From: Croceicoccus hydrothermalis | Lineage (GTDB): Bacteria > Pseudomonadota > Alphaproteobacteria > Sphingomonadales > Sphingomonadaceae | NCBI RefSeq assembly: GCF_022378335.1 | Contig: NZ_JAIQCI010000006.1 | Location: 1 to 64,000, forward strand | Reading direction: 5' to 3' | Length of the DNA stretch: 64,000 nt | Shown here: one piece after another, positions 27,303-36,984 of the stretch | Position numbering within the stretch: position 1 is the stretch's first letter | How the letters are laid out: every line of letters starts with the position of its first letter | Position numbers and translations under genes: made by a program | The notes under the pieces: generated by a model | Seen by the model: only the letters and a program-made list of their open reading frames with translations | What the model was told of the DNA's origin: nothing | Database searches by the model: none

Positions 27303-28636
27303 AACGCGCCACCGGGAACCGCCGCGGCAACCGGGCTTTCCGCACCGCCGGCAAGCGCGCTGACCCCGACGATCCAGTCGTCGCCGCGCAATCCGTCGAG
27401 CGTCACCATATGCGTCGCGCCATCGGTTTCGCGCAGCATTTCCCACCGTGCATCATCGGTCCGGCGGCGCCAGACGCGATAGGCTGTCGCCCCTTCGCTC
27501 GGCGTCCATTGCACGGTGGTAAAGGTCTGTACTGCGGCTTCGGCGGACACGCGCGGCGGCATCGGCGCCTGCGCAAGCGCGGCCAGCGTTTCCACGTTCA
27601 GCCGCGTGACCTTGGCGAGATAGGGAAAATCCATTTCCCCAACCGTATCACCGTAGGTCACGCCATTCTCGGTGCGAAGATCCTGATGCTGATGCTCGTA
27701 ATCTTCCACTGCGACCGAGAAACGGATGGCAGGATAGCCCATCGCCTGAAACGGCAGTTGATCGCCGCCGCGCCCCATGCGGTCGGCGCGATAGATCTGT
27801 CGAACGGCGAGCGTATCGTCCGCATCCACGCCCGCAATCCCGGCGATATAGCGCGAGAGGTTGCGCGAAGGGCTGTCGTTCTCGCCCCCGTTGCGGCGCA
27901 TGGCATCGCGCAGTTCCTCGGTGGAATCGGAGCGCAGCGCCTCCGAAAAGACGCGGACATGCGTATCGTCGGCCTTTCCGTCCGAACCACGCGAACCGCC
28001 GACGATGTCGTTGTTGAGCACCGCCTTCACGGTCCAGTTCTGCTCCCGCGCATAATCCGCCATCAGCGTGCCGCCGTAAAGGCCCTGCTCCTCACCCGAA
28101 AGCACGGCATAGACGATGGTCGTGGGGTATCGATGCTGCGACAGCGTGCGCGCCGCCTCCAGCACGAGCGCGGTGCCCGATGCGTTGTCATTGGCGCCGG
28201 GCGCGTCGCTTTTCCAGTCCATCACGTCGCTTGCGCGGCTGTCGATATGGGCCTGCACGATGACGACTTCGTTCGGGCGCTCGGAACCTTCCTGAATCGC
28301 CACGACATTGACCAGGCGCACCGGCGTTTCGATGCGATTGCCCGATACCATGCGTTCGGGCGTCACGATGGAGAGACAGCCGCCGCACGCCTCGCTCGCC
28401 TCGCGAAATTCCGCCTCGGCCCAGCGGCGGGCAGCACCGATGCCGCGGGTCGGGCTGTCCTGCTCCGAAAGCGTGTGGCGGGTGCCGAACCCGACGAGGC
28501 TTTCGACATCGGCGCGCAGGCGGTCGGCCGACACGGGGGCGGCAACGGACGTTCCGGACGATGGCTCGTGCGCAAACGCCGGGGCGGCGCCGAGCGAGAC
28601 CAAAAGCGGGGCGGAGAGAAGCGCGATGGTTTTCAT
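27272..28636 (-). CDS. Secreted M28-family metallopeptidase
   Basis: A protein of 454 residues with a clear signal peptide (MKTIALLSAPLLVSLGAAPAFA). Two-zinc aminopeptidase motifs are in order: QAHIDSRASD (His), GANDNASGTAL (bridging Asp), SGEEQGLYGG (catalytic Glu pair), LNNDIVGG (Asp), and a C-terminal EHQHQDLRT (His). Residues ~355-440 resemble a fibronectin type III-like domain (TVQWTPSEGATAYRVWRR). It probably degrades peptides in the periplasm or outside the cell. Its C-terminal codons overlap the end of the convergent TupA-like gene. Confidence 0.9.
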   Translation of the reverse strand: MKTIALLSAPLLVSLGAAPAFAHEPSSGTSVAAPVSADRLRADVESLVGFGTRHTLSEQDSPTRGIGAARRWAEAEFREASEACGGCLSIVTPERMVSGNRIETPVRLVNVVAIQEGSERPNEVVIVQAHIDSRASDVMDWKSDAPGANDNASGTALVLEAARTLSQHRYPTTIVYAVLSGEEQGLYGGTLMADYAREQNWTVKAVLNNDIVGGSRGSDGKADDTHVRVFSEALRSDSTEELRDAMRRNGGENDSPSRNLSRYIAGIAGVDADDTLAVRQIYRADRMGRGGDQLPFQAMGYPAIRFSVAVEDYEHQHQDLRTENGVTYGDTVGEMDFPYLAKVTRLNVETLAALAQAPMPPRVSAEAAVQTFTTVQWTPSEGATAYRVWRRRTDDARWEMLRETDGATHMVTLDGLRGDDWIVGVSALAGGAESPVAAAVPGGAFYPLDNSEME

Positions 28637-28698
28637 CGTACGACGTTGCCCGCCAATTCGCCCCGCGGCAAGAGGGAACGGCGCGCCGCCCCGCCGGC

Positions 28699-30264
28699 TC
28701 AGTAGGTACGACCGATATAGATCGTCTCGACCGCCTTTTCCCCGGTAAAGAAGCACGGCGCATCGGGAACGTCGGCGTGGAGCGCGGAATTGCGGATCGT
28801 GATTTTCAGCGTTTTCAGCTTTTCCACGATCGCGTCGAGCGCGGCGCCGGTCGGACGCGACCACGGCACCGCGACCCAGCCGGGCTTCGTCTCGCTTTCG
28901 CGGAAATGTTCGGCCAGCGTATCGAAATCGGTGATGTCGTAACGGATGGCGGCGTCGCGCCGTTCGCGGGCGCGTTCGAACAACGTCTGCTGGATCTCCG
29001 CGAGGATACCGCCGGCGCAGAACACGAAATCGTGGCGGTCCTGCAGGGCGAAATCGGGCTTGCCATCGTCCTCGCGCCAAAGCGCGTCGCGGCGCAGGAC
29101 CGAAAGCTTTTCGCCTTCCATGTCGCGGGGGCCGACCTCGATGATGACGGGCGCGCCCTTGCGCACCCAGCCCCAGCGTTTCACCGCCGTCTTGCCCGGC
29201 TTGCGATCGACCAGCACGCGGATCGGCTCGCGGAACACGTCCTGCCCGATGAGCGCGGTACGCACTTCCTCGCAATAGTTGATGATGTCGGCGTCCTCGT
29301 CCTTGCCGCGCAGCAGGGGCAGGATGATGATCTGATGCGGGGCGACGCGCGGCGGCACGGCCAGCCCGTCATCGTCGCCATGGGTCATGATGACACCGCC
29401 AATCATGCGGGTGGACACGCCCCAGCTGGTCGTGTGGCAAAGCTGCTGCTGCCCCTCGCTATCCTGATACCGGATGTCGGCGGCCTCGGCGAAGGTCGTG
29501 CCGAGGTAATGGGACGTGCCCGCCTGGAGCGCCTTTCCGTCCTGCATCATCGCCTCGATGCTGAAGGTTGCATCGGCGCCCGGAAAACGCTCGTTCTCCG
29601 GCTTTTCGCCCGCGATGACCGGCATGGCCAGCACGTCCTCGGCAAAGGCGCGATAGACTTCGAGCATTTTCAGCGTCTCGTCCATGGCGTCGGCCTTGTC
29701 GGCATGGGCGGTGTGCCCTTCCTGCCACAGGAATTCGCTCGTGCGCAGGAACATGCGGGTGCGCATCTCCCAGCGCACGACATTGGCCCACTGATTGATC
29801 TTGAGCGGGAGGTCGCGCCAGCTTTGCACCCAGCGGTGCATCGCCTGACCGATCACCGTTTCCGACGTCGGTCGCACGACGAGCGGTTCCTCAAGCTCGG
29901 CATCGGGGTCGACGACAAGCTTGCCGTCCTCCGCCTTCAGCCGGTGATGCGTGACGACCGCCATTTCCTTGGCGAAACCCTCGACATGCTCCGCCTCTTT
30001 CCCGAAATAGGACAGCGGGATGAAGATCGGGAAATAGCAATTGTCATGACCGGTCAGCTTGATCTGCTCATCCAGAAGCCGCTGAATCCGCTCCCAGATG
30101 CCCCAGCCCCACGGCTTGATGATCATGCATCCGCGCACGCCCGATTCCTCGGCCAGATCCGCCTGAGACACGACGGCCTGATACCAGGCGGCGAAATCAT
30201 CCTCGCGCTTGATGTCCAGCGCATGGCGGATCGTCGGAAATTGGGCGTCGGTCTTGGCGGCCAC
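28699..30264 (-). CDS. proS: Prolyl-tRNA synthetase, archaeal/eukaryote-like type
   Basis: A class II synthetase of 521 residues charging tRNA-Pro. It is of the short type lacking the bacterial INS editing domain. Class II motifs include VVRPTSETVIGQAMHRW, VRWEMRTRMFLRTSEFLWQEGHTAHA and CHTTSWGVSTRMIGGVIMTHGD. The anticodon-binding domain follows, and a zinc-like extension ends in a C-terminal Tyr (IYIGRTY), the hallmark of the archaeal/eukaryotic branch. No second proS is seen in the window. Confidence 0.93.
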   Translation of the reverse strand: MAAKTDAQFPTIRHALDIKREDDFAAWYQAVVSQADLAEESGVRGCMIIKPWGWGIWERIQRLLDEQIKLTGHDNCYFPIFIPLSYFGKEAEHVEGFAKEMAVVTHHRLKAEDGKLVVDPDAELEEPLVVRPTSETVIGQAMHRWVQSWRDLPLKINQWANVVRWEMRTRMFLRTSEFLWQEGHTAHADKADAMDETLKMLEVYRAFAEDVLAMPVIAGEKPENERFPGADATFSIEAMMQDGKALQAGTSHYLGTTFAEAADIRYQDSEGQQQLCHTTSWGVSTRMIGGVIMTHGDDDGLAVPPRVAPHQIIILPLLRGKDEDADIINYCEEVRTALIGQDVFREPIRVLVDRKPGKTAVKRWGWVRKGAPVIIEVGPRDMEGEKLSVLRRDALWREDDGKPDFALQDRHDFVFCAGGILAEIQQTLFERARERRDAAIRYDITDFDTLAEHFRESETKPGWVAVPWSRPTGAALDAIVEKLKTLKITIRNSALHADVPDAPCFFTGEKAVETIYIGRTY

Positions 30265-30372
30265 TGCGTACCTCGGGTATAGAGCATATCAATAAAGGGG
30301 TGACGGCTGTCCTGCCGCACCCCTGTCGGGAACGCCCTATTCCCAAGCGTTCCATTTGCCAAGCGTGGCGTG

Positions 30373-30984
30373 CTATTTGATGAGCTTGTTGAGCTGGCTT
30401 TGCATCTCGGCCATTTGCCGCCGCAGCGTTTCAAGCTCGGCGTCCTTGCGTTCGTCGCCGGTTGCATCCGCGTCGCCGTCGGGCCGCTCATCGCCCTGCG
30501 CCGCTGCGCCAGGTTGCGCGGCGCCGGGCATGAACGCATTGGTCGCGGCGGTGAACATCGCCATGTTCTGCTGCGCCAGCTTTGCCAGCGGATTGGAGCC
30601 GAGGCTTTCCTCGAAAGTCTTGCGCATCTTCATCTGATTTTCGCGAAAATGCTGCATCGACATTTCGAGATAATGCGGAATCATCGACTGCATCGAATTG
30701 CCGTACATCGAGATCAAATCGCGCAGGAAACTCACCGGCAGCATTTGCGATCCGCCCGCGGCCTCTTCGTCCATGATGATCTGCGTCAGGATCTGATGCG
30801 TGATGTCATTGCCGCTCTTGGCATCGACGACCTGAAACTCGACACCTTCGCGCGTCATCTTGGACAGGTGATCAAGCGTGATATAGCTGGAGCTGTCGGT
30901 GTTATACAGGCGCCGGTTGGCGTATTTCTTGATGATGATGACACCATCCTCGCGCTTCTTTTCCGCCATATCCATGCCCATCAC
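30373..30984 (-). CDS. phaR: Polyhydroxyalkanoate synthesis regulator PhaR
   Basis: A protein of 203 residues. The N-terminal DNA-binding domain has the PhaR signature VIIIKKYANRRLYNTDSSSYITLDHL, followed by the PHB accumulation regulatory domain (ILTQIIMDEE and FLRDLISMYGNSMQSMIPHYLEMSM). The C-terminal part is polar with a final coiled coil (LETLRRQMAEMQSQLNKLI). PhaR represses phasin and PHA genes and binds the polymer. An alternative ATG five codons in is possible. No PHA synthase gene is in the window. Confidence 0.93.
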   Translation of the reverse strand: MMGMDMAEKKREDGVIIIKKYANRRLYNTDSSSYITLDHLSKMTREGVEFQVVDAKSGNDITHQILTQIIMDEEAAGGSQMLPVSFLRDLISMYGNSMQSMIPHYLEMSMQHFRENQMKMRKTFEESLGSNPLAKLAQQNMAMFTAATNAFMPGAAQPGAAAQGDERPDGDADATGDERKDAELETLRRQMAEMQSQLNKLIK

Positions 30985-31068
30985 TACTGAACGACCCCGC
31001 CGAATTGCGGATTTTCACGTTGCTGCACATGCTCTTAGCATGCGCAACATTGGAGGGGCAAGCATCGC

Positions 31069-32154
31069 TTATCCCCGCAGGCGCGGCCCGGATACGGTCA
31101 GGAGTTCGTATTGCGACATCCCGCAGGTGCGCGCCGCCTCCGGCAGGGCATAGCGCGCCGCGACCCAGTCGCCTTCGCCGATGCCCGCATCGCCGAGGTC
31201 GATCGCCGTCATGTCCATCGACACGCGGCCAAGAACCGGGAGAATCCGGCCATCGGACACGAACCCGCCCTTCCCGCTCCAGCATCGCAGATACCCGTCG
31301 GCATAGCCCAGCGACACGATGCCCACGCGCATGTCGCGCGGTGCGGTGAAGGTCGCGTTATAACCGATTGTATCACCCGCCGCGACATGGCGGGCCTGCA
31401 ATATCATCGCCTCCGGCGTGACGACCTGCCGGATATGCGCGGCCAGCTCGGGACGCGGCACCCCGCCATAGAGCGCAAGGCCCGGCCGCGTCAGATCGAA
31501 GTGGTAATCCGCGCCCAATGCGATCCCCGCACCATTGGCAAGGCTCGCGCGCTGGTGCGGAATCTGTTGCAACAGGCTCGCGAACGCAGCGCGCTGCCGC
31601 GCATTCGCCCCGTCATCCTCGTCGGCACAGGCGAGGTGCGACATCAGCGCGCCGACCTCCAATTGCTGCAACCTTGCATCGCCGCATTCGTCGGGACGCA
31701 GACCCAGCCGGTTCATCCCCGTATCGATCATGAGATCGCATGGCCCGCCCCCCGACGCGAGCCAGCGCTCGACCTGCGCCAGGCTGTTGAGCACGGGCCG
31801 CAATCCCGTCGCCCGGGCATAGCGCGCCTCATCCTCCGTCGCCGGGCCGTGGAGGACCGAAATCGCATCGGCCGGAACGGAGGCCAGAACGTCGGGCGCT
31901 TCCTGCCAGTGCGCGATGAAGAAATTGCGGCACCCTGCCGCCCACAACACGCGCGCCGCCCGCCGCGCACCGGTGCCGTATCCATCCGCCTTTACCGCAG
32001 CCCCGGCCATCGCCCGTCCTGACAACCGGTCCAGCGCGCGCCAGTTCGCGGCAAGCGCATCCTCATCGAAGGAAAGGCGCAAGGCAGGTGGCGGAAGCGG
32101 CACCGCCGGTCCGCCCCCATCGCCCTTCGATTGCGGCGCAGCCACGCCCGTCAC
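31069..32154 (-). CDS. alr: Alanine racemase
   Basis: A PLP enzyme of 361 residues making D-alanine for peptidoglycan. The PLP lysine is in AAVKADGYGTGA near residue 50. The catalytic Tyr is in GYNATFTAP, and the substrate-binding region is VSMDMTAIDLGD. The start is GTG at 32154, overlapping the upstream NifU-like stop as GTGA; a second GTG at 32145 follows an AAGG-like site and is a possible alternative. Part of a minus-strand run cvpA - NifU-like - alr with 4-nt overlaps. Confidence 0.92.
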   Translation of the reverse strand: MTGVAAPQSKGDGGGPAVPLPPPALRLSFDEDALAANWRALDRLSGRAMAGAAVKADGYGTGARRAARVLWAAGCRNFFIAHWQEAPDVLASVPADAISVLHGPATEDEARYARATGLRPVLNSLAQVERWLASGGGPCDLMIDTGMNRLGLRPDECGDARLQQLEVGALMSHLACADEDDGANARQRAAFASLLQQIPHQRASLANGAGIALGADYHFDLTRPGLALYGGVPRPELAAHIRQVVTPEAMILQARHVAAGDTIGYNATFTAPRDMRVGIVSLGYADGYLRCWSGKGGFVSDGRILPVLGRVSMDMTAIDLGDAGIGEGDWVAARYALPEAARTCGMSQYELLTVSGPRLRG

Positions 32155-32582
32155 CCTTCCCGAACCATCGGGCGAAGCGCGTTCGCCGCCGCGTTCCATG
32201 CCAGCAACATCGCACCGTGACGCCCGGGATAGGCACGCGCCGGCGCAATGAGGTCGAGCCCCGGCCAATCGGGTCTTGGCCCGTCGCGCCGCACCCATTC
32301 CTCCATCGCCGTATTTGCCGCCGCGATGTCCTGCGCGTCGCGACCCGCGGCCGCTTCTGCGAACACCGCGGCGCCCGCCTGCCCCACGGCGCAGGCGTGG
32401 GCCGCAATGCCGACCTCCGCGATTTTGCCGCCCTCGCCGAGCAGCAGGCCCAGCTCGACCCGGCTGCCGCAGCTGGGCGAACGCGCCTCCCCGCGAATGG
32501 AGAAGCGCGAATCCAGCGTAAAGGATGCAAGCCGGGTCGCCGCGGCAAGCACGGCGGGCGTATAGAGCCGGTGCGCGTTCAT
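32151..32582 (-). CDS. NifU/IscU-like iron-sulfur scaffold protein
   Basis: A protein of 143 residues with an IscU/NifU N-terminal-like fold: FSIRGEARSPSCGSRVELGLLLGEGGKIAEVGIAAHACAVGQAGAAVFAEA. Two cysteines (SCGS and HACAVG) sit at the expected ligand positions; the third Cys of classical IscU is not evident. Sphingomonads carry this version next to alr and cvpA-type genes. The precise role, scaffold or regulator, is not certain. Overlaps cvpA and alr by 4 nt each. Confidence 0.75.
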   Translation of the reverse strand: MNAHRLYTPAVLAAATRLASFTLDSRFSIRGEARSPSCGSRVELGLLLGEGGKIAEVGIAAHACAVGQAGAAVFAEAAAGRDAQDIAAANTAMEEWVRRDGPRPDWPGLDLIAPARAYPGRHGAMLLAWNAAANALRPMVREG

Positions 32583-33160
32583 CGGATCGCTTCGTCCACT
32601 TCGCCGCTCACGCGTTCCACGTCGTCCCCGGTTTCGTCCTCGTCCTCGGCCTCCGCCTGCTCGCGAAAGGCGGCGCGGCGCTGCTCGATATCCTCGACGA
32701 GCGCGATGCTCGCCGCGTTGACGAAGGAATAGCTGCGGGCCTTGGCGATCCAGTCGGGCCGACCCTCCACGCCCCAGATCGTGTCATAGCCCAGCACCAG
32801 CACCGAAAAGGCCAGCACCACCATGATCAGCCCCTTCACGATGCCAAAGCCCAGGCCCAGCATCCTGTCTACCGCGCCGAGCACCGAATTGCGCGCACGC
32901 GACCCGGCCCACCGCGCAATCAGCTTCACGATGAGATAGGGCACCATCAACAATACGGCGAATGCGAGCACGGCCGCACTCGCCTGCGTGTCGATATATT
33001 GCAGCATCCACTGCGTCAGCGGCGTATGCAGCGCGGAAATCGCGATCATCGCGGCGATCCACGCGGCAAGCGCCAGTATTTCGTGCACGAACCCGCGCAT
33101 GAAGCCGCCCACCGCCGTAAATCCGACGATGATAATCACCACGAGATCGAATGCCGTCAT
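32579..33160 (-). CDS. CvpA family membrane protein
   Basis: A protein of 193 residues. Four hydrophobic helices (about 5-25, 30-50, 65-85, 100-125) carry the CvpA pattern FDLVVIIIVGFTAVGGFMRGFVHEIL and GAVDRMLGLGFGIVKGLIMV. The C-terminal ~50 residues are acidic and probably disordered. CvpA proteins are inner-membrane proteins linked to colicin V production and envelope stress. 11 bp after the radA stop on the same strand. Confidence 0.88.
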   Translation of the reverse strand: MTAFDLVVIIIVGFTAVGGFMRGFVHEILALAAWIAAMIAISALHTPLTQWMLQYIDTQASAAVLAFAVLLMVPYLIVKLIARWAGSRARNSVLGAVDRMLGLGFGIVKGLIMVVLAFSVLVLGYDTIWGVEGRPDWIAKARSYSFVNAASIALVEDIEQRRAAFREQAEAEDEDETGDDVERVSGEVDEAIR

Positions 33161-33171
33161 GACGTTATCCG

Positions 33172-34548
33172 CTATTGGCTCCCCACCACATGGTCAACGA
33201 GATTTGGCAATTGCCGCATCGGTTGAAAGCGCGCACCCGCGACCTTTTCACCTTTTTCCGCAACCGATGCCGGGCCGAACGCACGATCGAAGCCAAGCTT
33301 TACCGATTCGCGAAGACGCAGCGGCGCATGCGCCACGGGCCGAATCTCACCGGCCAGCGACACCTCCCCGAACCACACCGATTGTGCCGGCAACGCCCGT
33401 TCCGACAATGCGGATACCAGCGCCGCCGCCACGGCCAGATCCGCCGCCGGATCGGTCAGACGGTATCCCCCCGCGACGTTGAGATAAACCTCCGCCGAGG
33501 AGAAATTCAGCCCGCACCGCGCCTCCAGCACGGCAAGCAGCATCGCCATGCGCCCGTTGTCCCATCCCACGACCGCGCGGCGCGGCGTCGCCCCGCTCTG
33601 CAACCGAACGATGAGCGCCTGAATCTCCACCAGCACCGGGCGCGTCCCTTCGAGCGCGGGGAACACCGCACTCCCCGCCAATGGTTCATCCCGGCCCGAC
33701 AGGAACAGCATGGACGGGTTCGTCACCTCGACGAGGCCGGCGCCTTCCATGGAAAAGACGCCGATTTCGTCCACCGCGCCGAACCGGTTCTTCAACGCGC
33801 GCAGGATGCGATATTGATGCGAACGCTCGCCTTCGAAGCTCATCACGACATCGACCATGTGTTCGAGCACGCGCGGCCCGGCGATATTGCCATCCTTGGT
33901 GACATGCCCGACCAGCACCATCGCCACGCCGTTCCGCTTGGCATAGCGGATGAGTTCGAGCGCGCAGCCGCGCACTTGGCTCACCGTTCCGGGCGCGCCT
34001 TCGATCTGGTCGGAATGCATGGTCTGTATGGAATCGATGATGAGCAGCGCCGGCGGATCCATATCGCCCAGCGTCGTCAGGATATCGCGCACCGATGTCG
34101 TTGCCGCAAGGCTCACTGGCGCGTCCGAAAGGCCGAGTCGTTCGGCGCGCAGCCGCACCTGCCCCGCCGCCTCCTCCCCGCTGATATAGACGACGCGTCC
34201 GCCCGAGCGCGCCACGGTCGCGCAGGTCTGCAGCAATAGGGTCGATTTGCCGATCCCCGGATCGCCGCCCATCAATATCGCGCTGCCCGGCACGAACCCG
34301 CCGCCCAGCGCGCGATCGAACTCGGCCATGCCGGTGGCCCGCCTTTGCGGAAGCGGGACCGGCGCGTCGAGCGGCACGAACCGGATCGTCTGCCCGCCGC
34401 CGGAAAGGTCGTGCTTTGCGGAAAAGACGGTCGGCGCCGCCTCCTCGACAAGGCTGTTCCATTCGGCGCAATCGCTGCACTGTCCCTGCCATCTGGGCGA
34501 TACGCTGCCGCAGGCCTGGCATACATATTTGCGCTTTGTCTTTGCCAT
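33172..34548 (-). CDS. radA: DNA repair protein RadA
   Basis: A protein of 458 residues; a branch-migration ATPase in recombination. A zinc finger (Cys10, 13, 24, 27) precedes the RecA-like core with Walker A GGDPGIGKSTLLLQ, Walker B ALLIIDSIQTM and the RadA-specific KNRFG motif (LKNRFGAVDEIGVF). The C-terminal Lon-like domain ends near residue 440. Divergent from the patatin-like gene. Confidence 0.95.
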   Translation of the reverse strand: MAKTKRKYVCQACGSVSPRWQGQCSDCAEWNSLVEEAAPTVFSAKHDLSGGGQTIRFVPLDAPVPLPQRRATGMAEFDRALGGGFVPGSAILMGGDPGIGKSTLLLQTCATVARSGGRVVYISGEEAAGQVRLRAERLGLSDAPVSLAATTSVRDILTTLGDMDPPALLIIDSIQTMHSDQIEGAPGTVSQVRGCALELIRYAKRNGVAMVLVGHVTKDGNIAGPRVLEHMVDVVMSFEGERSHQYRILRALKNRFGAVDEIGVFSMEGAGLVEVTNPSMLFLSGRDEPLAGSAVFPALEGTRPVLVEIQALIVRLQSGATPRRAVVGWDNGRMAMLLAVLEARCGLNFSSAEVYLNVAGGYRLTDPAADLAVAAALVSALSERALPAQSVWFGEVSLAGEIRPVAHAPLRLRESVKLGFDRAFGPASVAEKGEKVAGARFQPMRQLPNLVDHVVGSQ

Positions 34549-34659
34549 GGCCTCGCCTACCCGGAACAGGACAGGAACACAACCGCATTGCGGTAAAGCT
34601 GCGCCTACGTTTTGATGCAGGTCTTTTCATCGCGGCGCCGGCCTGCCATCACGGTTGCC

Positions 34660-36975
34660 ATGCGGGAAAAGGAACTGCGGATCGCGCTCGTGTGCTATGG
34701 CGGCGTCAGCCTCGCCGTCTATATGCATGGCATCACGAAAGAGGTCTGGAAACTGGCGCAGGCGAGCCGCGCGTTCCGCCTCGACGAACCGCCGCAAACC
34801 GGGTCGCAGCGTGCCTATCATCGCCTGCTGACGATGATCGCGCAAAAGGGGGAGACGCGGCTGCGCGTGCTGCCCGACATCCTGTCGGGGGCGAGCGCGG
34901 GGGGCATGAACGCGGTGTTTCTGGCAGAGGCGCTGGTGAGCGGGCGCTCGCTCGATCCGTTGACGCGGCTGTGGCTGGAAAAGGCGGATAGCGACCTCTT
35001 GATCGCGCCGGATGCGATGGCGCGCAACCGGCTTTCCAAGTTCTGGGCGACGCCGCTCGTCAAATGGACGTTGAAACGTCCGGGCAATGCCATCAACCGC
35101 ACCGTGGCACCCGAAACGCGGGCGGAATTGCGGGAGAAACTGTCGCGGCTCATGCGCTCGCGATGGTTCGCGCCGCCGTTTTCGGGGATCGGTTTTTCCC
35201 GGCTCATCGACGATGCGTTGCTGGCCATGGATGCACAGCCCGCGGGGCCGCCGCTGTTGCCGCCGCGCCATCCGATCGACCTGTTCGTGACCGCGACCGA
35301 TTTTCACGGCCATCGCAGCGTTCTGAAACTGCACAGCCCCGATTTCGCGGTCGAGGCGGAGCATCGCCTGCCGATTTCGTTCCGCGCGCGGAGCGGCGAC
35401 GGACGGTTGGCCGCGCGGCCGGAGCTGGTCTTTGCCGCGCGCGCCACAGCGAGCTTTCCCGGCGCCTTCCCACCCCTGCGCATCGGCGAGATCGACACGC
35501 TTTTGCAGGAACGCGGTGCCGAATGGCCGGGCCGCGAACGGTTCGTGCGCCGGATCATGCCGCAACATATCGCGAGCGGAAATGTCGAGGATGTCGCACT
35601 CATCGACGGCGCGGTCCTTGCCGGACGTCCGTTTGCAGAGGCGATCGGCGCGCTCGACAACCGGCCCTCCATGCGGGAGGTGGATCGGCGATTCGTCTAT
35701 ATCGATCCGCACCCGCCGCAACACGCCGATGCAAAATCCGAGTCGCGCAGCACCGGTTTCTTCAGCACGATCTTCGGCGCCTTGTCCTCCATTCCGCGCG
35801 AACAGCCGATCCGCGACGACATCGAACGCATCGCGCAGCATTCGCAGGAGGCGGAACGCGCCCGCGCCATCGTCGACGCGCTCCGTCCCGAGGTTGAGGC
35901 CGTGGTGGACCGCTTGTTCGGCCGCACACTGTTCCTCGACCGGCCGACGCCGGCGCGGCTCGGCAAATGGCGCAACAAGGCGCAGCAGGCCGCAGCCAGG
36001 CAATCCGGCTTTGCCTTCCACGGCTATGCGAAGGCCAAATATACGCGCATTCTCGATACGCTGGCCGAAACGATCCGCCGCGCCAACCCGGACGACGCAC
36101 CGCCGCGGGACGTGATCGTGGATACGCTGACCCGGCATTTCGATGCGGCGGGGCTCGACCGGCTTGCCGGCGATGGCGGCGGGGCGAGCGAGGCGGCCAT
36201 CTCTTTTTTCCGCACCTATGACATCGCGTTCCGCGTGCGGCGGCTTCGCCTGCTGGCGCGGCGGCTGCTACCGGTGGGAGAGAGCGGGATCGGCGGTCAG
36301 CTTACCGCGGCGGAGCGCGAGGACGCGCGCGATACCGTGTTCAAGGCACTCGCGCTTTATGGCGAGCTGGAGCAGATCGAAACGCTGGGCGAGGATTTCG
36401 CCGTGCTGGCCGCCGATGCGCTTCGGCACCCGGAACGGGTCATGGCCCGGCTCGCCGACCGGCGCGATCTCAGGCGCACGGATGCCGAGGTCGATGCAAT
36501 GCTCGCAGATGCGATGGCGCAATTGCCGCGCGACGTGCGCCGGACGCTGCTGTTGAGCTATCTCGGCTTTCCCTTTTACGACATCGCCACGCTTCCCATC
36601 CTGGGCGGGCGCGGACCCGACGAATTCGACCCGATCAAGGTGGACCGGATCTCTCCCGAGGACGCCAATGCCATCCGTTCGGGCGGCGCGGCGCAGACAT
36701 TGCGCGGCGTCGAATTCTATCGCTTCGGCGCGTTCTTTTCCCGCACCTATCGCGAAAACGATTATCTGTGGGGCCGGTTGCAGGGGGCCGACCGCCTGAT
36801 CGACATCACCGCCTCGACGCTGGATGCGGACCACGCGCTGCCGCCTCGGATGCTGCGCGATCTGAAGCGCGAAACGTTCGACGCGATCCTCGACGAGGAG
36901 GACAAGGACGGCAATTGCAATGCCGACCTCATCGCCCGGCTACGCGCGGAAATCGCCGAAAAGTTCGACACGTAA
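34660..36975 (+). CDS. Patatin-like phospholipase (DUF3376-type)
   Basis: About 771 residues. The N-terminal patatin domain has IALVCYGGVSLAVYMHGI (oxyanion region), the Ser nucleophile in LSGASAGGMNAVF and the Asp of the dyad in LIDGAVLAGRPF. A long helical C-terminal half (~370-771) is typical of the patatin-like DUF3376 proteins of actinobacteria and alphaproteobacteria. Probably a lipid acyl hydrolase; the substrate is not known. I chose the ATG at 34660 because the family begins MREKELR; an upstream ATG lies at 34615. Ends 9 bp from the convergent dnaJ stop. Confidence 0.85.
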   Translation: MREKELRIALVCYGGVSLAVYMHGITKEVWKLAQASRAFRLDEPPQTGSQRAYHRLLTMIAQKGETRLRVLPDILSGASAGGMNAVFLAEALVSGRSLDPLTRLWLEKADSDLLIAPDAMARNRLSKFWATPLVKWTLKRPGNAINRTVAPETRAELREKLSRLMRSRWFAPPFSGIGFSRLIDDALLAMDAQPAGPPLLPPRHPIDLFVTATDFHGHRSVLKLHSPDFAVEAEHRLPISFRARSGDGRLAARPELVFAARATASFPGAFPPLRIGEIDTLLQERGAEWPGRERFVRRIMPQHIASGNVEDVALIDGAVLAGRPFAEAIGALDNRPSMREVDRRFVYIDPHPPQHADAKSESRSTGFFSTIFGALSSIPREQPIRDDIERIAQHSQEAERARAIVDALRPEVEAVVDRLFGRTLFLDRPTPARLGKWRNKAQQAAARQSGFAFHGYAKAKYTRILDTLAETIRRANPDDAPPRDVIVDTLTRHFDAAGLDRLAGDGGGASEAAISFFRTYDIAFRVRRLRLLARRLLPVGESGIGGQLTAAEREDARDTVFKALALYGELEQIETLGEDFAVLAADALRHPERVMARLADRRDLRRTDAEVDAMLADAMAQLPRDVRRTLLLSYLGFPFYDIATLPILGGRGPDEFDPIKVDRISPEDANAIRSGGAAQTLRGVEFYRFGAFFSRTYRENDYLWGRLQGADRLIDITASTLDADHALPPRMLRDLKRETFDAILDEEDKDGNCNADLIARLRAEIAEKFDT

Positions 36976-36984
36976 ATCCGGCGT

